Assembly (NCBI GenBank): GCA_964584805.1
Contig: CAZPAY010000008.1
Location: forward strand, 23,872-87,871
DNA from: JABHIE01 sp964584805
GTDB lineage: Bacteria; Planctomycetota; UBA1135
DNA: 64,000 nt
Direction: 5' to 3'
The translations under genes were made by a program, and so were the position numbers. Below the pieces are notes generated by a model. The model was not told the origin of the DNA, did no database searches, and saw nothing but the letters and a program-made list of their open reading frames with translations. How positions within the stretch are numbered: the stretch's first letter is position 1; each line of letters starts with the position of its first letter. Shown here one piece after another: positions 50,973 through 60,696 of the stretch.

Positions 50973-53151
50973 GCGACTTGTAGGCTTCATGAGATTCCAT
51001 CTCGATACCGCTAGCTAGAAGTAAGCGGCGGATACCTTCTAAAAGTACAGGGTCTTCTACATAGTCACCCATGATTCCATTGCCGGCAAAAACCTTGCCG
51101 CGCGCGTCCGAAACAATCGAGCGCAATCGAATGCGAGTCCATTGCCGCATCACTTCTTCGGCGAGGTCCGTGTCGACCTCCTCTAGAAAAGCGGCCCAGC
51201 CTGGGTAACGGCTCGTTTCATGGTGATCGTTTTCAGCCAATTGCATAGCGGCCTCTGCATCACGGTCAAAAACACTTTGCGCGTAAACACGAAATTTTTC
51301 GTCCGCGACCAAACGGTTGAGCTCACGCCAAGTCGCAGGGTCGGTTGAGGGGAACTCAATCCGCACATCAGGCTCAACCCCACCGGGACGCACAATGCGA
51401 CCCTCGCGGTCACGGATATTGTGAATCGATGACCCATCAGGTAAGTAATAGTAGGCCAAGGTGAGCTTAACCCTCGGCCCGTAGTCAAAGGCGTCGTTTC
51501 CGTTTTCGTCGTTGTATTTCTCCCACTCATCGCGAAAGCCATTGCGGTTTTCGTCATGGTATGGCTCATCACGCAACCCGCGCATACTCAAGATATTCTG
51601 GACCGAACCTTTTCCGTGGGTGCGCCAACCAATCGTAGTTGCCCGCCCATGCACCGATAGAGCGCCCGAAACAATTTCGGAAGCCGAGGCACTGTATTCA
51701 TTTACCAAAATCACAACGGGCAAGTCGCTGGGGATGAGTGGGTTCTCACGCGTTTTGTACTGTTCCTCACCCTCAACGCGTGATTTTGTAGTCACGATTA
51801 GCGAGCCTTTCGGTAAAAACGCGCTACAAACGGAAACGGCTTGGCTGAGATAACCGCCGCCGTTGTTTCTCAAATCCAATACGACCCCGTTGAGGTTGCC
51901 GCGCTCACCTGCCTTTTCAATTTCATCCGCAATAAGTTGGCCCGCATGTGCCGAAAAGCTGAGCAGTTCGAGATACAAAATATCACCTGGAAAATGCTCG
52001 ACTTGCAACATAGGGATTTTGACTTGAGCCCGCTCAATCGGAATGTCCCGCGGCTCTTCCCAACCTCGACGCATGATTTTAAGTGTAACTTCTGTGCCGG
52101 GCTGGCCTTTCATGCGTTTGATGATGTCATCATTGCTTTGATCGATTGTGGACCAACCATCAACATCCAAAATCTGATCGCCTGAGAGCAAACCAGCGCC
52201 GTAAGCAGGCCCACTATAAATTGGGCGGACGACTGTAAACACACCATTGCGCGTGTTGACATAAGCACCGATGCCTCCGTATTCGGGATTCATGTCAAAC
52301 ATGAACTCGGCGTATTCTTCGCCAGGGAAGAAAGTCGAATGGGGGTCCATGCGACCTAGAATTCCGTTTGCTGCCGCTGCAATCAATTCTTCGCGCGTAA
52401 AGCGGTCGCCTTCCATGTGGAGGCGCTCGACCATAGCAACGACTTCGGCGACTAAGCGGAGGTCGTCCTCGCCCTCGATGTGATCCGTGGGGAGAGATTC
52501 CGTGAGTGCTTTGTCTTGGCTTTGCAGCTTGCCACGGAGTCGATCCATTTCTAAATGCAGGACGAGGTGCTGACGCGCTTCTTCCGCAAGCGGGTGGATT
52601 GACATTGCCAATTCGTTCACGAATTCTTTTTGTTCTTTCGTGATTGAGACACCGGACTCCAATAGCAAAAGGGAGTTTTCAGATTTGAACTCGCCTTCAA
52701 GAGAGCCCGCTTGAAGGCTACGGAACAGATCGCGGCGTTGCTTAGGCGAACCTTGTTGGGCGAGCAAACGCACCGTTTGGGCCCAAAGCGAGTCACCAGG
52801 CGCAAGTAACACTTTGGCAAATGGGGCAAAGGATGCTTCGTCGCCTCGGTAGGCACGCATCGACAAGACCATAAATGCAGGCTCTTGAAAGCCAGGCTCG
52901 AAGCTGGCAATCGCCACGGCATTGCCGGCTTCTGCACGATGTGCCCGCCCCAGTACGCGGCCAAGGTAAAGCGCGCGGGCCGGAGAGAGGGGCGAGTTGA
53001 TTTCTTCGGCTAGCGCATCAAGGGCGGGCTCGTCTTCGATATCAAAATCGTTCGCAAGGGTCAGGATTTCGGCCGGAGAGAGGCCAGAAAGCTCAGACGC
53101 ATCTTGAAAGACGGGCAGAGCAAAGCAAAGGGTGAGGGCGAGGGTGAGCAT
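50950..53151 (-). CDS. Large C-terminal processing (S41) protease with helical N-terminal region
   Basis: 733 residues, with a signal-like N-terminus (MLTLALTLCFALPVFQ). Residues 20-220 are helical and HEAT-like. The PDZ domain is at about 290-380 (GIGAYVNTRNGVFTVVRPI, then GLLSGDQILDVDG), and the S41 domain follows with NGVVLDLRNNGGGYLSQAV, the catalytic Ser in NEYSASASEIVSGAL and Lys in IGWRTHGKGSVQ. All catalytic residues are present. Larger than the common 400-residue CtpA, with a long helical lead. Likely periplasmic, processing envelope proteins. Confidence 0.9.
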   Translation of the reverse strand: MLTLALTLCFALPVFQDASELSGLSPAEILTLANDFDIEDEPALDALAEEINSPLSPARALYLGRVLGRAHRAEAGNAVAIASFEPGFQEPAFMVLSMRAYRGDEASFAPFAKVLLAPGDSLWAQTVRLLAQQGSPKQRRDLFRSLQAGSLEGEFKSENSLLLLESGVSITKEQKEFVNELAMSIHPLAEEARQHLVLHLEMDRLRGKLQSQDKALTESLPTDHIEGEDDLRLVAEVVAMVERLHMEGDRFTREELIAAAANGILGRMDPHSTFFPGEEYAEFMFDMNPEYGGIGAYVNTRNGVFTVVRPIYSGPAYGAGLLSGDQILDVDGWSTIDQSNDDIIKRMKGQPGTEVTLKIMRRGWEEPRDIPIERAQVKIPMLQVEHFPGDILYLELLSFSAHAGQLIADEIEKAGERGNLNGVVLDLRNNGGGYLSQAVSVCSAFLPKGSLIVTTKSRVEGEEQYKTRENPLIPSDLPVVILVNEYSASASEIVSGALSVHGRATTIGWRTHGKGSVQNILSMRGLRDEPYHDENRNGFRDEWEKYNDENGNDAFDYGPRVKLTLAYYYLPDGSSIHNIRDREGRIVRPGGVEPDVRIEFPSTDPATWRELNRLVADEKFRVYAQSVFDRDAEAAMQLAENDHHETSRYPGWAAFLEEVDTDLAEEVMRQWTRIRLRSIVSDARGKVFAGNGIMGDYVEDPVLLEGIRRLLLASGIEMESHEAYKSLKGTDSL

Positions 53152-53222
53152 TTGTGGGGGCAGAAACTCTAAAATAGCGGGAGCTTCAATCGGAGACTTC
53201 CTTACGAGCCAAAATTAAATTC

Positions 53223-53702
53223 ATGAGTGATTCCTCATTTTCCCATCTCGACGCCCAAGGTCGCAGCCGCATGGTAGATGTCGGCGGTAAAGAGGTGAGC
53301 CAGCGTCAAGCCACCGCCGAGGCGCGTGTCGTTTTCCCTGATGAGGCTTGGGCCGAGCTAATGCGAGGCGGAAACCCCAAGGGCGGCGTCGTTGAGCCGG
53401 CAAAGATTGCTGGGATTCAGGCGGCAAAACGCACGGCGGATCTCATCCCGATGTGCCACCCCCTGTTGATTGATAAAGTCAGCGTTGAGATTGAGGCGAG
53501 TCAAAACAACACGCTCGTCGTCCGCTGCACGGTGCGCGTGTCTGGCAAAACCGGTGTCGAGATGGAAGCCATGACCGGCGCTTCGATTGCCGCGTTGACG
53601 GTTTATGACATGACGAAGGCCCTCAGCAAGGGCATTTGTCTTGAGAAAGTGCGTCTACTTGAAAAAAGTGGGGGTAAATCAGGCGAGTGGGTGTCAAAAT
53701 AG
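53223..53702 (+). CDS. moaC: Cyclic pyranopterin monophosphate synthase MoaC
   Basis: Second step of molybdopterin synthesis (with MoaA). 159 residues with LDAQGRSRMVDVGGKEVSQR, DLIPMCHPLLID and the closing GVEMEAMTGASIAALTVYDM. No moaA, moaE or moeA are near; mobA-like is at 10972. The 71-base leader upstream (53152-53222) has an A/T-rich tract and TAAAAT at 53169 but no clear -35. accB follows after 23 bases. Confidence 0.95.
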   Translation: MSDSSFSHLDAQGRSRMVDVGGKEVSQRQATAEARVVFPDEAWAELMRGGNPKGGVVEPAKIAGIQAAKRTADLIPMCHPLLIDKVSVEIEASQNNTLVVRCTVRVSGKTGVEMEAMTGASIAALTVYDMTKALSKGICLEKVRLLEKSGGKSGEWVSK

Positions 53703-53725
53703 GCCCACCCTCATAAGGAGAAATA

Positions 53726-54178
53726 GTGGATACAAAAATCATTGAAAAACTTCTCGCCCTGATGGATCAGGGTGGCCTCACGGAACTCGTCTACGAAAAA
53801 GACGATGTCCATGTTTCTTTGTCGCGGCGCCAAGATGTCGTCGCGGCGGCTCCGGCTGTTGCCGCCGCACCCGCGGCAGCCCCCTCGACCATGCCGACGG
53901 CTGTACCTGTAAGTGAGGCCTCCCCCGTCGTCGAGGAGGGCATTCAGCATTTCTGTTCACCCATGGTCGGTACTTATTACAGCAAGCCAAACCCCGAGGC
54001 CGATTCCTTTGTGAAAAAGGGCGACTCGATTGGCGAGGACGATGTCATTTGCATCCTTGAAGCCATGAAGGTTTTCAACGAAATCAAAGCCGAGTTCAGC
54101 GGCGAGATTGTTGAGATTCTGGTCAAAGACGGCGACACCGTTGAGTTTGACCAGCCCATGTTTTCCTACCGCTCATAA
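53726..54178 (+). CDS. accB: Biotin carboxyl carrier protein of acetyl-CoA carboxylase
   Basis: 150 residues from GTG 53726, with AAGGAG nine bases upstream. An N-terminal helix (IIEKLLALMDQGGLTELVYE) is followed by an Ala/Pro linker and the biotinyl domain with CILEAMKVFNEI; the biotinylated lysine is in EAMK. Carries CO2 between AccC and the carboxyltransferase. accC follows at 4 bases. Confidence 0.96.
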   Translation: MDTKIIEKLLALMDQGGLTELVYEKDDVHVSLSRRQDVVAAAPAVAAAPAAAPSTMPTAVPVSEASPVVEEGIQHFCSPMVGTYYSKPNPEADSFVKKGDSIGEDDVICILEAMKVFNEIKAEFSGEIVEILVKDGDTVEFDQPMFSYRS

Positions 54179-54181
54179 ACC

Positions 54182-55528
54182 ATGTTTGGTCGCATCCTAA
54201 TCGCCAACCGTGGCGAAATCGCATTGCGCGTTATCCGCGCGGCTCATGAGTTGGGCATTGAGGCCGTCTGCGTTTACTCGACAGCCGACAAAGGCGCACC
54301 TTATCTCGATATCGCCGACGAGGCGATTTGTATTGGGCCGGCCGCATCGGCGCAATCCTATCTTGATATCCCGCGCATCTTGAGTGCGGCTGAAATTGCC
54401 GATGTCGACGCGATTCACCCTGGCTATGGCTTCCTTGCTGAAAACGCAAAGTTTGCCGAGATGTGTGAAAGTTGCGGCATTCAATTTATTGGACCGTCGC
54501 CAAAAGTGATTCACAGTTGTGGTGACAAAGCTACGGCGAAAGCCTTGGCCTTGTCGGCTGATGTGCCGGTTGTGCCGGGTTCCGTTGGCATCATTGACAC
54601 GGTTGAAGAAGCCGCCAGCATTGCAACTGAGATCGGCTATCCCGTCATCATTAAGGCGACGGCCGGTGGGGGTGGTCGAGGCATGCGCGTTGCACATAAC
54701 GAACCAGCACTCCGCAATGCTTTTGAGCAAGCTCGTGCAGAGGCGCAATCAGCCTTCGCAAATGGCGACTGCTACATTGAAAAATTTGTCACCAATCCAA
54801 AGCATGTAGAGGTGCAAATCCTTGGTGGGGCAGATGGCACGGTTATCCACCTCGGCGAGCGTGATTGCTCGACGCAGCGCCGGCATCAAAAATTAGTGGA
54901 AGAGTCGCCCTCCCCGGCGCTGACTCCTGAAATCCGCAAAAAGATGGGCGATGCTGCTGTGGCCTTTGCTAAAGCGGCGGGCTACACCAACGCTGGCACA
55001 GTCGAATTCTTGCTTGACCACGACGGCAGTTTTTACTTCATCGAGCTGAATGCTCGGATTCAGGTTGAGCATTGCGTGACGGAGATGGTCACCGGTGTTG
55101 ATCTCGTCAAATGGCAGTTGCGTGTCGCCGCAGGGGAGAATCTCGACTTCAGCCAAGACGATGTCAAGCTGAGCGGCCATTGCATGGAGTTTCGCATTAA
55201 TGCAGAAAACACCGAGCGCAACTTTGCGCCGGCTCCGGGAAAGATTGAAAAGCTGTTCCTTCCTGGTGGTCGTGGCGTCCGAGTAGATAGCCATGTCATG
55301 GCGGGCTACGAAATCCCTCGTTTCTACGATTCCATGATTGCCAAACTGCTTGTCCATGGTGACGACCGCGAAGACGCGATGCGCATTGCTCGCCGCGCTC
55401 TCAAAGAAATTCGCGTCGAGGGCCCTGGGCTTGCGACGACAGTGCCGCTGCACCTCAAACTCCTTTCCGATGCGACCTTTGTCAATGGCGAAGTCGACAC
55501 CGGCTACCTCGAAAGACTCCTCGATTAG
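54182..55528 (+). CDS. accC: Biotin carboxylase subunit of acetyl-CoA carboxylase
   Basis: 448 residues. ATP-grasp fold with FGRILIANRGEIALRVIRAA, the Gly-rich loop VIIKATAGGGGRGMRV, ERDCSTQRRHQKLVEE, FIELNARIQVEHCVTE and the C-terminal domain. ATP-dependent carboxylation of biotin, first committed step of fatty-acid synthesis. The next gene starts 12 bases after the stop. Confidence 0.97.
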   Translation: MFGRILIANRGEIALRVIRAAHELGIEAVCVYSTADKGAPYLDIADEAICIGPAASAQSYLDIPRILSAAEIADVDAIHPGYGFLAENAKFAEMCESCGIQFIGPSPKVIHSCGDKATAKALALSADVPVVPGSVGIIDTVEEAASIATEIGYPVIIKATAGGGGRGMRVAHNEPALRNAFEQARAEAQSAFANGDCYIEKFVTNPKHVEVQILGGADGTVIHLGERDCSTQRRHQKLVEESPSPALTPEIRKKMGDAAVAFAKAAGYTNAGTVEFLLDHDGSFYFIELNARIQVEHCVTEMVTGVDLVKWQLRVAAGENLDFSQDDVKLSGHCMEFRINAENTERNFAPAPGKIEKLFLPGGRGVRVDSHVMAGYEIPRFYDSMIAKLLVHGDDREDAMRIARRALKEIRVEGPGLATTVPLHLKLLSDATFVNGEVDTGYLERLLD

Positions 55529-55540
55529 TTTCCTAAACTC

Positions 55541-56494
55541 ATGCCTCGTGTACTCATTACTGGCGCCGCTGGTTTCCTCGGCTCTCACCTCGTTGACCGC
55601 GCTCTAAATGAGGGCTTTGATGTGATTGGGGTCGACAACCTGATTACCGGCAATATGCAAAATCTTGCGCATCTCGACGGTGATGATCGTTTCACATTCG
55701 TGAATCAAGATATCATCCACCCACTTGTTGTGGATGGCCCGCTGGCTGGTGTCTTTAATTTTGCCTCTCCAGCCTCTCCTGTTGACTACTACGAATTTCC
55801 AATTGAAACTTTACGGGTCGGATCGGAAGGCACGCGCCAGTGTTTAGAACTCGCACTGGAAAAGGGCGCACGCTTCTTTCAAGCGTCTACTTCTGAGTGC
55901 TACGGCGACCCGCTCGTCCACCCTCAAGTCGAAAGTTACTGGGGCAATGTCAACCCCGTGGGGCCACGCTCCTGCTACGACGAGGCCAAGCGCTATGCCG
56001 AAGCTCTCGCCATGGCTTACCACCGGCATCACAAAGTTGAAACACGCTTGATGCGCATCTTCAACACCTATGGTTCACGCATGCGCCTTGATGACGGGCG
56101 CGTGGTGCCAAGTTTGCTCTCCAAGGCCATCCGCGGTGAGGCACTCACTATTTTCGGTGACGGTAGCCAAACCCGCTCATTTACTTATGTCGATGACCTC
56201 ATGGATGGCGCCTGGCGGCTTTGGGAAAGCGATGAGGTTTACCCGGTCAATATTGGCAACCCAGAAGAATACACCATTCTTGAATTTGCGCAGAAGGTGC
56301 AAAGCCTCGTGAACAGCGAGCATGAGATTTCTTTCAGCCCTTTACCCAAAGACGATCCATTGCGCCGCAAGCCTGATATCACCAAGGCCAATAAACTTTT
56401 CGGTTTTGAGCCAAAAGTCAAACTCGACGAAGGTCTCGATCGCTGCTTCCCTTGGTTTAAAGAGCATGTCCTGCTCGAGGACGCTGCAAAGTAA
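55541..56494 (+). CDS. UDP-glucuronate decarboxylase (UXS-type SDR)
   Basis: Makes UDP-xylose from UDP-glucuronate; 317 residues with the NAD loop LITGAAGFLGSHLVD, STSECYGDPLVHPQ, the catalytic YDEAK with its preceding GPRSCYDE, and RIFNTYGSRMRLDDGRVVP. These are hallmarks of the UXS branch. The glmS start overlaps the stop by one base. It probably supplies a sugar for envelope glycans. Confidence 0.88.
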   Translation: MPRVLITGAAGFLGSHLVDRALNEGFDVIGVDNLITGNMQNLAHLDGDDRFTFVNQDIIHPLVVDGPLAGVFNFASPASPVDYYEFPIETLRVGSEGTRQCLELALEKGARFFQASTSECYGDPLVHPQVESYWGNVNPVGPRSCYDEAKRYAEALAMAYHRHHKVETRLMRIFNTYGSRMRLDDGRVVPSLLSKAIRGEALTIFGDGSQTRSFTYVDDLMDGAWRLWESDEVYPVNIGNPEEYTILEFAQKVQSLVNSEHEISFSPLPKDDPLRRKPDITKANKLFGFEPKVKLDEGLDRCFPWFKEHVLLEDAAK

Positions 56495-58356
56495 TGTGCG
56501 GAATTGTTGCAGCCATTACGGGTGGTGCAGATGCGCGCGAAAGCGTCCTGCACGGTCTAAAAACGCTTGAGTATCGAGGCTACGATTCAGCAGGCATGGC
56601 CGTCCATACCAATGACGCCGAGCTTGCCGTCCGTCGTAAAATGGGCAAGATTGCAGAATTAGAGGCCGAGCTCAAGTCAAATGCTTTGCCTGAATCGGGT
56701 CAAGTCATTGCCCATACGCGTTGGGCGACACATGGCGCGCCGGCCGACCGTAATGCCCACCCGCACACCGATGATCGCAATGAGTTGGTTCTGGTGCACA
56801 ATGGCATCATCGAAAACTATCTCGATTTGCGCGAAGAGCTCACTGCCGATGGGCATGAGTTTTTGTCGGATACGGACACGGAAGTGCTGGCTAATTTGAT
56901 TGCACGGCACATGCGTAACGGTAATGGCGGCGTTGACCTTCACACTGCGGTGCGCGCCGCTTTGGCTGAGGTTCATGGCGCTTACGCGCTCGTCGCGATG
57001 CATGTCAGCGAGCCGGGCTTAATTGTGGTGGCCCGCCAAGATTCACCTTTGATTGTTGGCGTGGGTGACGGTGCACATTATGCGGCTAGCGACATGCCTG
57101 CGCTCTTACACCTCACTCGCGATTTCGTTTCTCTCGAAAACGGCGAGTCGGCGATTTTGCAAGCCGATAAGTTGCGGCTTTGCAGTGCCGACGGTGAGTG
57201 GATTACTCGCGATACGACGCTATGTGACTGGACGCCCGAGCAAGCGGAAAAGGGCGGCTACCCGCACTTCATGCTCAAAGAAATCGAGGAGCAACCTGAT
57301 GTGCTTGCCCGCACCGCCTTCGATCGTTTCCACGACACGGAAGGCGATGTGGTGTTTGAAGACACTTTCAAACTAACCAATGCCGACTTGCGGGCTCTGC
57401 GGCGCATTCGTTTCATGGCGATGGGTACTTCCTCCCATTCAGCCATGATTGGCCGCTGGTTACTCGCTGAATTTGCTGAGTTGCCCGGCTCAACACTCAA
57501 TGCTTCTGAGTTTCTCTACAGTCCAAAATTACCTGAAAGCCAAACACTCACGGTCATCGTCAGCCAGTCCGGCGAAACGGCTGACAGCCTGCGCGCCATG
57601 CGCGAGTTGCAAAAGCGCGGTGGGCGCGTTTTAGGTGTCTGTAATGTGCAAGGCTCAACCTTGGCGCGCGAAGCAGACGATCTCATTTTGACTCACTGTG
57701 GCCCTGAAGTCGGTGTTGCCTCGACCAAGGCTTTCTTTGGGCAGGTCACGGCACTTTACTTATTGGCGATTCGTGTCGGTCGCGCTCGGGGCGTGCTGTC
57801 TTCCGACCGAGGGCTTGAATTGCTCCATGACTTACGCGCCCTGCGCCCTAAGTTAGATTCACTTTTTGCACCTGAAGCCATGGCGGCCGTAAAGAAAGCG
57901 GCTGACTTTTTGGCGACCGTGCCATCGTGTTTGTTTTTGGGCCGTGGGTTACAACACCCTATCGCACTGGAAGGGGCACTCAAGCTTAAAGAGATTTCAT
58001 ACATCCACGCCGAAGGTTACCCCGCGGGTGAAATGAAGCATGGCCCCATCGCACTCATTGACGAGAAATTCCCCGTTGTGGTTTTGGCGACCCCAGACCG
58101 CACCTACGAAAAGATGGTCTCCAACATCGAGGAAGTTCGTGCGCGCGATGGCAAAGTCGTCGCGGTGGGGGCTATCGGTGATAAGCAAGTTGAGGCCGCT
58201 GCGGATTACTTTTTGCCGGTGCCCGAGGTGCCTCCGTATCTTGCACCGCTCGTGAATGTCATCCCGCTGCAGCAACTTTCTTATGAAGTCGCGCTTGCAT
58301 TGGGCCGCGACATCGACCAGCCGCGCAACCTCGCGAAATCCGTTACGGTTGAGTAA
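56494..58356 (+). CDS. glmS: Glutamine:fructose-6-phosphate aminotransferase (isomerising)
   Basis: Makes glucosamine-6-phosphate, the precursor of UDP-GlcNAc. 620 residues, normal. Glutaminase domain starts MCGIVAAITGG (Cys 2 nucleophile), with HTRWATHGAPAD; the SIS isomerase domain has GTSSHSAMIGR and SQSGETADSL, and the C-terminal signature is GAHYLAL-like variant ending DQPRNLAKSVTVE. It lies between two nucleotide-sugar enzymes, overlapping each by one base. Confidence 0.96.
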   Translation: MCGIVAAITGGADARESVLHGLKTLEYRGYDSAGMAVHTNDAELAVRRKMGKIAELEAELKSNALPESGQVIAHTRWATHGAPADRNAHPHTDDRNELVLVHNGIIENYLDLREELTADGHEFLSDTDTEVLANLIARHMRNGNGGVDLHTAVRAALAEVHGAYALVAMHVSEPGLIVVARQDSPLIVGVGDGAHYAASDMPALLHLTRDFVSLENGESAILQADKLRLCSADGEWITRDTTLCDWTPEQAEKGGYPHFMLKEIEEQPDVLARTAFDRFHDTEGDVVFEDTFKLTNADLRALRRIRFMAMGTSSHSAMIGRWLLAEFAELPGSTLNASEFLYSPKLPESQTLTVIVSQSGETADSLRAMRELQKRGGRVLGVCNVQGSTLAREADDLILTHCGPEVGVASTKAFFGQVTALYLLAIRVGRARGVLSSDRGLELLHDLRALRPKLDSLFAPEAMAAVKKAADFLATVPSCLFLGRGLQHPIALEGALKLKEISYIHAEGYPAGEMKHGPIALIDEKFPVVVLATPDRTYEKMVSNIEEVRARDGKVVAVGAIGDKQVEAAADYFLPVPEVPPYLAPLVNVIPLQQLSYEVALALGRDIDQPRNLAKSVTVE

Positions 58357-59294
58357 TGAGTTTTGAATTGGTAACCGGCGGCGCGGGGTTCATTGGCTCG
58401 CATGTCGTTGAGGCACTTCTGGCTGAGGGCAAGCGCGTGCGCGTGCTCGATGACCTTTCCACCGGGCATCTGCACAATTTGGCGCATTTGCGCGATGAAG
58501 CGGGTGAGCGACTCGTTTTCACGGAAGGTTCTCTGGCCGACGCAGCCGTGGCGTCTGATGCCGTGCGAGATGTCAAGCGCGTCTATCACTTGGCGGCTCG
58601 CCCCAGTGTTCCCTGGAGTTTTGAAGAGCCAGAATTAGCCTACACAGCTAACCACGGCACGACGTTGGCTTTAATTGAAGCCGCGAAAGCAAGTGATGTG
58701 GAGCGCATCGTGTTTTCGTCGTCTGCCGCGCTTTACGGCGACTTGCCCGGCTCGCCTAAGTTTGAGACCGACGAGTTGGCGCCACAGTCTCCATACGCCG
58801 ACCACAAGCTTGCGGGCGAGCACGCTTTGGCCAAGGCTGCTCAAGCAGGTCACTTTTCCGCCGTGGCTTTGCGTTATTTCAATGTTTACGGCCCGCGCCA
58901 AGACCCAAGCTCACCCTATTCCGGGGTGATTTCGCTTTTCGCCAATTGGGTCAATCAGGGCAAGGGTGCATCCGTTTACGGCGATGGCCTGCAATCGCGC
59001 GACTTCGTTTTCGCAGCTGATGTTGCCCGCGCCAACCAAGCGGGGGGCGTGGCACAACTCGATTCACCCTTTGCCGTGGTCAACATCGCGGGGGGTGAAA
59101 GCATTAGCATCCTTGAATTATGGCAGCTGCTGAATCAGGCCGCCGGTCGCGAGGCGCCTAAACCTGAGCACCTTGACAGCCGCGCGGGTGACATCCGCCA
59201 CTCGCTGGCTTCGATTCAGGCCGCCGCCGACATTTTGGGGTGGGCGCCTCAAATGCCAATGGCCAACGGGTTAAAACTCACCCTCGGCCTTTAG
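58356..59294 (+). CDS. NAD-dependent sugar epimerase, UDP-glucose/GlcNAc 4-epimerase type
   Basis: 312 residues. NAD loop LVTGGAGFIGSHVVEALL, STG block LDDLSTGHLHNL, catalytic SSSAALYGD and YADHK, then YFNVYGPRQDPSSPYSG and GDGLQSRDFVFAADVA. The RQDPSSPYS pattern is typical of the bacterial UDP-GlcNAc 4-epimerase branch, but the substrate is not certain. It is last in the moaC-accBC-uxs-glmS run; its stop shares TTAG with the convergent protease. Confidence 0.85.
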   Translation: MSFELVTGGAGFIGSHVVEALLAEGKRVRVLDDLSTGHLHNLAHLRDEAGERLVFTEGSLADAAVASDAVRDVKRVYHLAARPSVPWSFEEPELAYTANHGTTLALIEAAKASDVERIVFSSSAALYGDLPGSPKFETDELAPQSPYADHKLAGEHALAKAAQAGHFSAVALRYFNVYGPRQDPSSPYSGVISLFANWVNQGKGASVYGDGLQSRDFVFAADVARANQAGGVAQLDSPFAVVNIAGGESISILELWQLLNQAAGREAPKPEHLDSRAGDIRHSLASIQAAADILGWAPQMPMANGLKLTLGL

Positions 59295-60673
59295 AGCCCG
59301 CGCCGCGCCACTGCGGGGTCGTCAAACTCAAGCAAGCCTTTCAGCGAAGCGTCATCGCGCAATAGCCATATGTTGTCGCGGCCAAACTCAAAGTCAGGCC
59401 CGCGCACTAAAGCGACTAATTCAGCCAGGGTGCGGACGGGGCGCCACTCTTCTTGACCCTTCATTGGCTTGACACGGACGGCAACCACGATGTCGCCCGC
59501 CGCGAGCCCGAGGTCAGCGGCGCCCGTGTTGGCAAAAACCTCAGCAATCCGCAAAACCGGCAATCGCTCGCGCCAAAGGCCACGGCGATATTGCACTAAA
59601 TCTCGCTCAACCGTAAAACCGAGCAAGCCAAATGTGTCTCGTGCACTTGCCGAAAGCAAATCTAGGGTCAGAGAAAGACTTTCGTGATCGCGTTCAAGAG
59701 TCAATTCAGCCGCATCGCCACTGCCGAGGCGCATCAATTCGCGGGAATAGTCTTCCTTGTCGCCCACTCTCACGCCATTGACCGCGCGAATCAAATCGCC
59801 GACTTGCAAGCCAGCTTTTGCCGCCGGCCCGCGCGGGTGTAGCGTCATCACCTTGAGCCAATCACCGTCAACTGCTACGCGCAGACCCGCCCAAATGGTG
59901 TCGGAACGATCGACATCGAGCAAACGCGTCGCCAATATTTCACGCACACGATCAATAGGGATGGCAAAACCCATGCCGTCGGCCTGGATATTGGTGGCAT
60001 TATTAATGCCGATGAGCTCACCATTTACATTTAATAATGGCCCACCCGAGTTGCCGGGGTTAATCGCTGCATCAGTTTGAAGCAAGCCCGTGAAGACTCG
60101 TTTCCCGCGCCGGCCGTCCGCGACATCGATATCACGCTTGACCCCCGACAAAATGCCCGAAGTAAGCGAATGCGACTCACCAAAAGCCGTGCCGATGGCA
60201 ATCACCTTTTCACCAATCAACAAGTCATCGCTGCGCCCCATGGGGATGGCACGAAAAGGCCCCGGCGCTTCGATTTGCAAAAGAGCGAGGTCCCACTCTT
60301 GGTCTATGTTCAAAATTCGAGCTGGCAAGACTTGCCCACCAGAATCCGGCGAAAAGACAACCGTGCAGTGCAGGCTGCCTTCTTGAATGCCCGCAACCTG
60401 GGGTGCAACGACATGGGCGTTCGTGATGAGGAGCCCACTCGCATCAAGAATGACGCCAGTTCCTTGGCCGACGTCGACATCTTTTTGCACTCGGCTGCCG
60501 CGGAAGTTGCGTTGTTGCACATCACCGAACACATTGACGCTCACAACAGATGGGCTCGCTGAGTGGTAGACACGCGCCTCAGTCGACCAGCGCTCGCCGT
60601 AAAGTTGGGCCAAATCAGAATCGCCCGCCACCTGGGCGGCCGGCAAAAGGAGGGTCAGTACCGCAAGCAGCAT
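59291..60673 (-). CDS. DegP/HtrA-like serine protease with PDZ domains
   Basis: About 460 residues from ATG 60673 (MLLAVLTLLLPAAQVAG signal). The trypsin-like domain has the His in LITNAHVVAPQ, Asp in DLALLQIE and Ser in INPGNSGGPLLN, all intact. One PDZ domain is at about 270-350 (AGLQVGDLIRAVNGVRV) and a second, more divergent one at the end (DLGLAAGDIVVAVRV). Likely periplasmic protein quality control. Divergence of the second PDZ is modest. Confidence 0.92.
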   Translation of the reverse strand: MLLAVLTLLLPAAQVAGDSDLAQLYGERWSTEARVYHSASPSVVSVNVFGDVQQRNFRGSRVQKDVDVGQGTGVILDASGLLITNAHVVAPQVAGIQEGSLHCTVVFSPDSGGQVLPARILNIDQEWDLALLQIEAPGPFRAIPMGRSDDLLIGEKVIAIGTAFGESHSLTSGILSGVKRDIDVADGRRGKRVFTGLLQTDAAINPGNSGGPLLNVNGELIGINNATNIQADGMGFAIPIDRVREILATRLLDVDRSDTIWAGLRVAVDGDWLKVMTLHPRGPAAKAGLQVGDLIRAVNGVRVGDKEDYSRELMRLGSGDAAELTLERDHESLSLTLDLLSASARDTFGLLGFTVERDLVQYRRGLWRERLPVLRIAEVFANTGAADLGLAAGDIVVAVRVKPMKGQEEWRPVRTLAELVALVRGPDFEFGRDNIWLLRDDASLKGLLEFDDPAVARRGL

Positions 60674-60696
60674 GGTGTAGGATACGGCCAAGTAGG

